Positions 1-5,544 of a stretch of DNA of 21,909 nucleotides are shown in pieces (position 1 is the stretch's first letter; every line of letters begins with the position of its first letter). A model generated the notes under the pieces. That model was not told the origin of the DNA. It saw only the letters and a list, made by a program, of their open reading frames with translations, and made no database searches. Source of the stretch: CAYZWU01 sp964482235 (lineage in GTDB: Bacteria > Planctomycetota > B15-G4 > CAYZWU01); NCBI GenBank assembly GCA_964482235.1, contig CAYZWU010000073.1, forward strand, positions 1 through 21,909, in the 5' to 3' direction. Position numbers and translations under genes: made by a program.

Positions 1-132
1 CTGGTCTTTGTGCGGAACGGTAGAGGCGCATCCAATCAGAATTAGGCAGCTGACGTATACTGAAAGCCAGCCGACATGGGCTCTTATGGCAGAGCCTTCT
101 GAACGTCTGAAGATCCAGGAATAGGAATGCAT
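1..132 (-). CDS. Putative lipoprotein, 5' part of second integron cassette gene (truncated by window edge)
   Basis: An open frame of 44 codons runs from an ATG at 132 to the left edge without a stop. A GGAGG Shine-Dalgarno sequence (138-142) lies 5 nt upstream of the ATG. After an N-terminal stretch with basic residues, residues 20-34 are hydrophobic and end in the lipobox L-I-G-C (Cys35), followed by ASTVP, so the product is probably an exported lipoprotein. The gene starts 28 nt after the core site that ends the preceding attC, a normal position for a cassette gene. The mature domain is outside the window, so no function can be given. A second ATG at 137 in another frame gives only 17 codons and is less likely. 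Confidence 0.6.
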   Translation of the reverse strand, partial: MHSYSWIFRRSEGSAIRAHVGWLSVYVSCLILIGCASTVPHKDQ

Positions 133-154
133 TCCATCCTCCAAATCTGCTGGG

Positions 155-215
155 GTCTAACTCTGGCGATCAACGGCAGCGCGAAGCGCTGTCCGATTGA
201 ATCGCCTTGTTATAC
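155..215 (-). other. attC recombination site (59-base-element type) ending cassette 1
   Basis: Read on the minus strand, the site begins with R'' GTATAAC (215-209) and ends with R' GTTAGAC (161-155), which fits GTTRRRY perfectly. Between them lie an L''/L' pair GGCGAT (206-201) and ATCGCC (170-165), an unpaired central stretch TCAAT/TTG, and a terminal hairpin CGG-A-CAGCGC, loop TTC, GCGCTGCCG with one bulged A. Total length is 61 nt. This is the imperfect palindrome that integron integrases recombine as a folded single strand. R'' mismatches R' at one base but is exactly complementary to the core site at the other end of the cassette (831-825), as expected after cassette insertion. Confidence 0.9.
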
Positions 216-830
216 CGGGCTTTCACATTCTACAGCAGGAACTCACGCCTATCATCTGGGTCATCGAACTTGACCGCCTCTGGATCAAACTCCACAGCAT
301 CATAATGCCCTCCACACCAATCCAAGAGATCTTTATGATCCTCATGCTTCGGATCAGCTATGGCCTCAAGAAAGTCCTCAAAACCATAAGGACCACCGCA
401 ATCTTCGGGTGGACAATTGCGGGCTCCCGCAAGGCAACGTGGATACTGCATGCCGGACTCCGGGGATGACACTGCCTCCAATAGAATCAAATGTCGCCAC
501 GCGTCACCAAAGTCGTATTCGTAGATATATTGATTGCCGGGATTTTTAAAATACTTACTCAATTTGCACGACCAGCTAGCCACGAAGTCGGCTGAACCCC
601 CCTGATCAGGGATACCAATTTCAACACGATCGCCCTTGGCATCAAGAACCTCAAAAACGTGTAGATGTGAATCTGTCCATCCCATCGCATCCTGAATAGC
701 GACGTGGAGATCCCAGAACGAATAGTTGCCTGGTACTTCTATTCGCCGCCAGATAAGAGGCTTTGTGTCGAGTAACTCGATTTTAAAGCGAAATACTTTT
801 TTCACGTTTCAGACCTATTTCTCGGTATAA
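161..830 (-). mobile_element. Integron gene cassette 1 (670 bp)
   Basis: On the minus strand the left junction is G(831)|TTATACC and the right junction is G(161)|TTAGACC, so by the G|TT cleavage rule the mobile unit runs from 830 to 161. It contains one gene (805-230) that nearly fills it: 25 nt lie before the start codon and 14 nt between stop and attC. The six bases after the left cut come from the cassette's own R', and they pair perfectly with its R'' (215-209). The next cassette begins at base 160. This compact one-gene-plus-attC structure is typical of integron cassettes. Confidence 0.85.
230..805 (-). CDS. Plasmid pRiA4b ORF-3-like family protein (cassette-borne)
   Basis: The 191-residue product matches the pRiA4b ORF-3-like family (PF07929), to which IS1096 TnpR-like passenger proteins also belong. 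Recognisable features are the N-terminal strand with PLIWRRIEVPG (residues 16-26), the FWDLHVAIQDAMGW helix (31-44), SHLHVFEV (46-53), the YEYDFGDAWRH block near residue 100, and a Cys-rich CPPEDCGGPYGFEDFL segment near 131-146. The biochemical role of the family is unknown. The start is GTG at 805 with no visible Shine-Dalgarno sequence. A minicistron (895-815) ends 9 nt upstream, so translation may depend on reinitiation. The gene lies inside an integron cassette directly downstream of the candidate attI. It is more AT-rich than the operons to its right, consistent with acquisition. Confidence 0.88.
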   Translation of the reverse strand: MKKVFRFKIELLDTKPLIWRRIEVPGNYSFWDLHVAIQDAMGWTDSHLHVFEVLDAKGDRVEIGIPDQGGSADFVASWSCKLSKYFKNPGNQYIYEYDFGDAWRHLILLEAVSSPESGMQYPRCLAGARNCPPEDCGGPYGFEDFLEAIADPKHEDHKDLLDWCGGHYDAVEFDPEAVKFDDPDDRREFLL

Positions 831-895
831 CTAGTAGTATCCAAAAAATGTAATCGAATATGCTGCGGATATTCGCCTGTATAGCGTTCTTTCAT
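815..895 (-). CDS. 26-residue minicistron spanning the attI/cassette junction
   Basis: An ATG at 895 is preceded by AAAGGA with a 7-nt gap, and the frame reads 26 codons (MKERYTGEYP...TSYTEK) to a TAG at 817-815. The last codons cross the core site GTTATACC (831-824), so the small frame is half attI and half cassette. Its stop is 9 nt before the GTG start of the cassette gene, which has no Shine-Dalgarno sequence of its own. In class 1 integrons a short attI1 frame (ORF-11) is known to boost translation of such cassettes. I infer the same role here. The peptide itself is probably unimportant. The start codon lies in a perfect 12-bp palindrome (889-900). Confidence 0.6.
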   Translation of the reverse strand: MKERYTGEYPQHIRLHFLDTTSYTEK

Positions 896-1016
896 GAAAG
901 AGTCCTTTTGTCCTAATATCAGGTCAAGATATAGGGTTATGTTGGAAGAGTCAAGAGTCTTGGTGAGATATGCTGCGTGGGATGCTGGATATTTCGATAA
1001 TGGCTGCGAATATCCA
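824..1016 (-). other. Candidate attI recombination site with repeated motifs
   Basis: This spacer lies between the intI stop and cassette 1. It ends with the simple core site GTTATACC (831-824 on the minus strand). It contains a 10-bp direct repeat ATATGCTGCG (858-867 and 968-977) and a 10-bp inverted repeat GGATATTCGC (867-876) with GCGAATATCC (1006-1015). Copies of short integrase-binding motifs beside the crossover core are what attI sites contain in studied integrons. A hairpin TGGATATT/AATATCCA (986-993 and 1009-1016), extended by CG/CG with one bulged T, is also present. The core position is well supported; the outer limits are a guess. Confidence 0.55.
926..954 (-). promoter_or_regulatory. 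Candidate cassette promoter (Pc)
   Basis: On the minus strand TTGACT (954-949) and TATCTT (931-926) are separated by 17 nt, a good sigma70-type pair. Transcription would start near 919, cross the minicistron (start 895) and the attI core, and read into cassettes 1 and 2. Because intI points the same way, this promoter lies between intI and attI and not inside intI as in class 1 integrons. Confidence 0.55.
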
Positions 1017-1084
1017 AGATCAAGAAATTCTGATCAATAGGGCAAGCATCAATTCAATCGTATACTGAAACAAGCACTCTTTCT

Positions 1085-2101
1085 CTATTCATTCTCGTCC
1101 AGAGGACTTTTGACTCCCCCCCCACCACGATTGAGCACATGGGTATATACCATGGTAGTACTCACATCCTTGTGTCCGAGGAGTTCCTGGATCGTCCGGA
1201 TGTCGTAGCCGCTCTCGAGGAGATGTGTGACAAAGGAGTGGCGAAAAGTGTGACATGTCACATGTTTCGGCGTTCCGGCCCTTCGGACGGCTTGTTTCAT
1301 GGCTCGCTGAAGAACCGACTCGTGAAGATGATGGCGCCTATGCTGATCCGTTTCTCGATGGTAGTAGAAGCGTGTGGCTGGAAAAACCCACTGCCATGGC
1401 CAGGTTTTGGAAGCACCCGGATATTTCCTTGCCAACGCATCAGGCAATTCGACACTGCCTGAGCCTTCGCGCAGGTCGAAAAGATGCTGGCAGCGGACAC
1501 GTTCCAGATGTTCTTTCAGAGGCTCTTTGAGCTTGGCCGGGAGAATCGTGACTCGGTCCTTTCGGCCTTTTCCATCGCGAACGAGGATTTCGTTTCTGCT
1601 GAAATCCAGATCCTTGACACGGAGCCGTGCGCACTCGAGAAGCCTCAACCCCGCCCCATAGAGCAACGACGCCATGAGCCAGGCGATTCCGTTCATACGA
1701 TCAAGAATGGCGCTTACTTCCGACCGGGACAGCACGACCGGCAGGCGCGCGGGCCGCTTGGCGCGCACGACATCGTCCAGCCATTCGAGTTCGCGACGAT
1801 ATACATTTCGATAGAGAAAAAGCAGCGCGCTCAAAGCCTGGTTCTGTGTTGATGCGCTCACCTTGCGGTCTGTTGCCAGGCTGCTGAGAAAACCCGTCAC
1901 CTCGGCTTCACCCATCAATCGCGGATCTTTTCTTCCGTGAAAAAATACAAAACGACGAATCCAACCAACATAGGCTTTTTCTGTACGTCGGCTGTAGTGC
2001 CTCGCCCGGATCACGTTTCGCACACGGTCGAGGAGCATGTCGAAACCGGATCGCCTGGCAAGCACTTCCTTTGTTTGCCGATCGCTTCGAGGATCGGACA
2101 T
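1085..2101 (-). CDS. intI: Integron integrase (tyrosine recombinase, IntI family)
   Basis: The 338-residue tyrosine recombinase has a SAM-like N-terminal core-binding domain (HYSRRTEKAYVGWIRRF near residues 35-51) and a catalytic domain with Arg153 in GAGLRLLE, Lys in GKGRKDR (~177-183), H284-x-x-R287 in HTFRHSFVTHLL, H310 in LLGHKDVSTT and nucleophile Tyr319 in VYTHVLNRGG. The block between patches II and III (LARKYPGA...WPWQWVFPATRFY, ~223-246) is the extra domain that separates IntI from XerC/XerD. It catalyses attC x attI cassette exchange. The start was set at ATG 2101 because GGGGAGG sits 8 nt upstream; a TTG at 2152 would add 17 residues. All catalytic residues are present. The C-terminus contains a C8 tract on the plus strand (1116-1123) encoding GGGG. 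Confidence 0.95.
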   Translation of the reverse strand: MSDPRSDRQTKEVLARRSGFDMLLDRVRNVIRARHYSRRTEKAYVGWIRRFVFFHGRKDPRLMGEAEVTGFLSSLATDRKVSASTQNQALSALLFLYRNVYRRELEWLDDVVRAKRPARLPVVLSRSEVSAILDRMNGIAWLMASLLYGAGLRLLECARLRVKDLDFSRNEILVRDGKGRKDRVTILPAKLKEPLKEHLERVRCQHLFDLREGSGSVELPDALARKYPGASKTWPWQWVFPATRFYYHRETDQHRRHHLHESVLQRAMKQAVRRAGTPKHVTCHTFRHSFVTHLLESGYDIRTIQELLGHKDVSTTMVYTHVLNRGGGGVKSPLDENE

Positions 2102-2234
2102 TGCGAAGGCCTCCCCACGGCTTCCGATAATCCCCCGGAACAGTCCTGACAAGATGTCGCTTGAATAGCTGCCTGGTTACAAAAGACCTCTGCCGACTGC
2201 GCATTGCGAGAATGGGTGATAAGAAATCCGTCCG

Positions 2235-2245
2235 CCCCCCCCCCC
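2235..2245. repeat. C11 homopolymer between intI and blaI
   Basis: Eleven consecutive C residues lie in the intI-blaI intergenic region, 35 nt upstream of the probable blaI -35 box. Tracts of this length slip readily during replication. The rest of 2102-2354 holds the intI leader, an A-rich stretch (2250-2275) and the blaI promoter. Confidence 0.7.
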
Positions 2246-2280
2246 ACCTGAAAAAAACTCGCTAAAAAAAGAAAAGCGCG

Positions 2281-2317
2281 TTGCCATCTACTACCACGGT
2301 AGTACTATAGGGGTAGT
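2281..2317 (+). promoter_or_regulatory. blaI promoter with overlapping BlaI-type operator
   Basis: A perfect dyad TACTACC-AC-GGTAGTA (2289-2304) lies between TTGCCA (2281-2286, -35-like) and TACTAT (2303-2308, -10-like, 16-nt spacing). A second, imperfect copy, ACTATAGGGGTAGT (2304-2317), follows exactly 14 nt later. TAC/GTA dyads of this kind are operators of BlaI/MecI/CopY repressors, and placement between -35 and -10 is classic for autorepression. An alternative -35 TTGACA at 2317 has no good -10 behind it. The blaI start is 37 nt downstream of the second dyad. Confidence 0.7.
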
Positions 2318-2354
2318 TGACAACCAGCGCCCCCCGCCATCGAAGGAGACGCCC

Positions 2355-2759
2355 ATGAAGCAGACTCCTCAACACCGCCTCGGCAACCTGCAGCTCGCCA
2401 TCATGCAGATCCTCTGGGAGCAGGAAGAGGCAACAGTCGCCGAGGTTCACGGCACCCTCCTCGCCGAGAGAGGCCTGGCCCTCACCACCATCGCCACCAT
2501 GCTTCGCAAGCTCGAAGACAGAAAGCTTGTAACTCACCGGACCGAGGGCCGCCAGTATGTCTACCGGCCGCTCGTGACCGAGCTGGAGGTGCGGCGGTCC
2601 ATGGTCGGCGACCTGATGGAACGGCTCTTCGAGGGCGACCTCTCCGAGCTGGTCAGCCATCTGCTCGACCATAACGAGGTTGATTCGCAGGAGTTGAAGC
2701 AGCTCAAGAAGCTCATCGCCGCCAGGGAACGTGGTATGGAGAAAAAAGATGACTCCTAG
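2355..2759 (+). CDS. blaI: BlaI/MecI/CopY-family transcriptional repressor
   Basis: The 134-residue protein is a typical BlaI-family winged-helix repressor (penicillinase repressor family, PF03965). The sequence shows LGNLQLAIMQILWEQEEATVAEVH (residues 9-32), a recognition-helix region LALTTIATMLRKLEDRKLV (37-55), the wing HRTEGRQYVYRPL (57-69), and a C-terminal helical dimerisation part ending LKQLKKLIAARE. AAGGAG lies 8 nt before the ATG. It should repress its own operon through the dyad at 2289-2304 and be relieved when the downstream M56 protease cleaves or inactivates it. Length and domain order are normal. No beta-lactamase gene is in view, so the regulon here is not necessarily about antibiotics. 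Confidence 0.95.
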   Translation: MKQTPQHRLGNLQLAIMQILWEQEEATVAEVHGTLLAERGLALTTIATMLRKLEDRKLVTHRTEGRQYVYRPLVTELEVRRSMVGDLMERLFEGDLSELVSHLLDHNEVDSQELKQLKKLIAARERGMEKKDDS

Positions 2760-4635
2760 CGCCATGATCCTCGAACTCGAGCCGACGCTGCTTCTGGGCT
2801 GGCCTGGAGACGGCCTCGCCACAGAGAACATCCCTCTCCTTATCTCCGCCTGGCTCCTGACTTACGCCGCCCACAGCACCCTGCTTCTCGGCGGCGCCTG
2901 GCTCGTGACACGGTTTGTCATCAAGCGGACCGAACCGATCCGGGAAATCCTCTGGAAAACGGCGCTGACAGGCGGGATACTCACCGCCACACTGCAGATC
3001 CTTCTCAGCGTCGATCCCTTCGGCGGACGCATCTCCCTGACCTCGGCCCCGCTGGAGGAGAAGAACACTCCCGCATCCATCCTCTCCGGCGATCCGTCGC
3101 ACTCCCCGGAAACACTCACCTATCCCGAGGCTCTCCCGCCTCCCCCCCACGTCGGGATCGGATCGGGAGAACTCGAACCGCGAACATCCTCGAACAAGCG
3201 CCTTGCCACCGAAACAGCAAGGAAAGAACCGCTCTCGCTCGACTCAAGCGAATCCTCTATACCACTATCAACGGCAAGCAACGATCTCCTCGATCCGAAC
3301 CTGGAGGACTCGCCATCTACCCCCTCGGAAAAGAAATCCCAACCCGCAACGGCGAGACGCGCCGCATCAGAACAGCCGCTCGACTGGCGCCGCCTCACAG
3401 CCAACGCCTGCCTGGCCGCCGGTCTCCTCGGCCTGGCCCTGTTCGCCCTGACCCGGCTGCGCCTCCGCCGCGGCCTCGCGGAGCGGTCAGCCATCACCGA
3501 CAACCGCCTGCAGGCCGCCCTCCTCCGCCTGCGACGCGCCGCCTCGTATCACCGCCGCGTGCGCCTCACAACGTCTAGCCGCATCCCCATCCCGATGGCG
3601 CTGGGCGTCCTGCGTCCCGAGATCTGCCTCCCCCGCCAGGCCCTGACAAAGCTCGCCCCGACCGAGCAGGACGCCGTCCTGGCTCACGAGCTGGCGCACC
3701 TGACCCGCCGCGACCCAGCCTGGCTGCTCCTCTGCCAGGTTCTCGAATGCCTCTTCTTCTTTCAGCCGCTCAACCGCCTGGCCCGGCGCCGGCTCCAGGA
3801 GTCTGCCGAGTTCGCCTGCGACGCGGCGGCAGCGCGAAACGCCGACGATTCGATCAACCTGGCCCGCTGCCTCACAGAGGTTGCCGGCTGGACGATCGGT
3901 GCGGCGCCGCGAACGGCATTCTCCTCTCTCACCGAGACGACGCAGGACCGGTCGTGCCTCGCCCGCAGGATCAGCCGGCTTCTCGACCACAACGGCAAGG
4001 GAGAAAAACAGGTCCCGCGATTCTGGCGCCTGGCCGTGCCCGCCGTCGTGATAGGCCTGTTCATTGCCGCAGCGCCGGGAGTCACCACGGAGATGTCGAG
4101 GAACATCCAGGCCGACGGCCTGGGTAAGACCGCGAATAACAAATCGCACGAGGCCGCTCTGAACTCCCGCGACGACGGGGTGTCCGGCAACTCGTCCAAT
4201 GCCGCCCGGGAGCGCTTCGATGACGTGGAAAACAAAACCCTCGTAACAGCTCGAGATCCCGGGCAAGCAAGCCTCAACCAAGATCCCACAGCGCGGGCAG
4301 TGTCTCACGAAAAGTACATCGCCCTCCTGACCGCCCTCGCGGACCTCGACCGCGAAACCGAAGAGCTCGAAGCGGAAACCGCCGCCCTCCGCGAAGCGCT
4401 GCTGACCCTGCCCGACGATGCAACAGGCGGCGGCCTGCTCGATCGCCTGGACAGTTCGATTTCGGCAGTCACCCGGCAGCGCCTGGCCATCGAGGCAGCG
4501 TTCCCCGAAAGCCGGGCAACCAACACGAACAAAAGCGAGCCGGAAACGAACAGGTCCGGCCGCACGTCGACAACCGAACCGATCAACGCAATCAATCAAC
4601 GGAAAACGAGACAACCGTTGGAGGAAGAAAAATGA
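2749..4635 (+). CDS. M56 family (BlaR1/MecR1-like) membrane zinc metallopeptidase
   Basis: The 628-residue protein has two N-terminal membrane segments (about residues 28-58 and 70-86), a Ser/Pro/Glu-rich loop of ~115 residues, a third segment (~220-235), the peptidase M56 site HELAH (313-317) followed by RRDPAW and the ESAEFACDAAA segment with candidate third ligand E354, and a fourth segment (~425-440). In BlaR1/MecR1 this zinc protease inactivates BlaI/MecI. No penicillin-binding sensor domain follows; instead there is a ~185-residue tail with a coiled coil (EKYIALLTALADLDRETEELE). What it senses is therefore unknown. The start ATG at 2749 overlaps the end of blaI by 11 nt and has GGAG 7 nt upstream; a GTG at 2731 is the alternative. 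Confidence 0.9.
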   Translation: MTPSAMILELEPTLLLGWPGDGLATENIPLLISAWLLTYAAHSTLLLGGAWLVTRFVIKRTEPIREILWKTALTGGILTATLQILLSVDPFGGRISLTSAPLEEKNTPASILSGDPSHSPETLTYPEALPPPPHVGIGSGELEPRTSSNKRLATETARKEPLSLDSSESSIPLSTASNDLLDPNLEDSPSTPSEKKSQPATARRAASEQPLDWRRLTANACLAAGLLGLALFALTRLRLRRGLAERSAITDNRLQAALLRLRRAASYHRRVRLTTSSRIPIPMALGVLRPEICLPRQALTKLAPTEQDAVLAHELAHLTRRDPAWLLLCQVLECLFFFQPLNRLARRRLQESAEFACDAAAARNADDSINLARCLTEVAGWTIGAAPRTAFSSLTETTQDRSCLARRISRLLDHNGKGEKQVPRFWRLAVPAVVIGLFIAAAPGVTTEMSRNIQADGLGKTANNKSHEAALNSRDDGVSGNSSNAARERFDDVENKTLVTARDPGQASLNQDPTARAVSHEKYIALLTALADLDRETEELEAETAALREALLTLPDDATGGGLLDRLDSSISAVTRQRLAIEAAFPESRATNTNKSEPETNRSGRTSTTEPINAINQRKTRQPLEEEK

Positions 4636-5477
4636 TCAGACTGACTCTCATCATCCTTGCGCTGGCCCTTGGCTCGATTTTCTTCTACGGTTCCGGGCTG
4701 GCTCAGGAGAGGGACAACGAGCCCTTCTTCCTGGATCCGGGAGAAGACAAGGATGCCGAGGCACGCAAGAAAGCCGAACTGCGAAAGCAAAGAGCGCAAC
4801 TGGATGACAAGCTGCGCCGCAACCTCCTCGAGGCCAAGAGGTTGAAGTACATGGACGAGCTGGCCGACCTGCAGCAGCAGATCGATCAGCTCATCGCCGC
4901 CGGTCGCCGCGACGAAACAAGAACGCTTCAGATGAAAGCACAGGACCTCAAAAAGATGATCGAGGAGCTCGATCCATCCCACGAGGTGAAGAAGCTGGAG
5001 CAGAGGATCGTCGACCTGAAGCGCTGCATCGACGACCTCCATCACAACGGCCATCACGAGGAAGCCGTCCGCCAGGAAAAAGAGCTCCACCTGCTGAGCG
5101 AGAGGCTGGTCAAGCTCCGCTTCGAGCTCCACGAGCCGGACGACGACATAGCCCAGCTGAGGCGCCGTCTCGAGCTGGTCCGCACCGCCGCCGACAACCT
5201 GCACGCCGCCGGCATGCACAAGCAGGCTGTCGAGCTCGACCAGAACGCCAGGCAGATCGAGAAGGCGATCCAGTGCCGCATACTCTCCCCAACCGAGATC
5301 AGGGAGGTCTATCGCGTGGAGGAGCTGACCGCCATGGTCCAGGAACTCCGCGCCGAGGTCCAGGCGCTCAAGATCGTGGTGAAGGAGCTGCAGAAACGCG
5401 TCCAGGAGCTCTCGGGCGAAAACAAGAACGCCGCAGGAATCCGGGAGAACCTCAAAGCCCTCGGCTACAGCCGCTGA
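4632..5477 (+). CDS. Exported coiled-coil protein with three helical-hairpin repeats
   Basis: I do not recognise a named family. The 281-residue protein starts with a signal peptide (MIRLTLIILALALGSIFFYG, probable cleavage after GLA24), then an acidic segment and almost continuous helix. Three related hairpins are visible at about residues 74-113, 119-162 and 173-213. Each follows the plan L..(Q/R)(I/L)..L...(A/N)G-(R/H)...E/A...L...A..L...I, with the turn glycine at 91, 140 and 194. A leucine-rich coiled coil (~229-262) ends the protein. Its ATG overlaps the M56 stop in an ATGA (4632-4635), so it is translationally coupled to the regulator pair and is probably its periplasmic partner or effector. 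That role is inference from context only. Confidence 0.75.
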   Translation: MIRLTLIILALALGSIFFYGSGLAQERDNEPFFLDPGEDKDAEARKKAELRKQRAQLDDKLRRNLLEAKRLKYMDELADLQQQIDQLIAAGRRDETRTLQMKAQDLKKMIEELDPSHEVKKLEQRIVDLKRCIDDLHHNGHHEEAVRQEKELHLLSERLVKLRFELHEPDDDIAQLRRRLELVRTAADNLHAAGMHKQAVELDQNARQIEKAIQCRILSPTEIREVYRVEELTAMVQELRAEVQALKIVVKELQKRVQELSGENKNAAGIRENLKALGYSR

Positions 5478-5544
5478 TCCCGGCGCCAGGCTCAATCATT
5501 GAAACGTTTGGAATCGCTACCCTGATCGCCCTTGCAGCACGCGA

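Noticed and set aside
1145..1160. A BlaI-operator-like string ending in CCATGGTAGTA inside the 3' part of intI.
   Set aside because: It encodes the conserved STTMVYTHV patch around the catalytic tyrosine of the integrase, so coding constraint explains it. It is also not near a promoter.
3487..4614. A 375-codon minus-strand frame opposite the M56 gene.
   Set aside because: The M56 frame has a clear HELAH site and membrane segments; the antisense frame has none.
5478..5544. Possible bidirectional terminator between the convergent genes ending at 5477 and 5545.
   Set aside because: No stable GC-rich hairpin followed by a T-run on either strand. The same holds for the 15744-15778 gap between tatA and gyrB.
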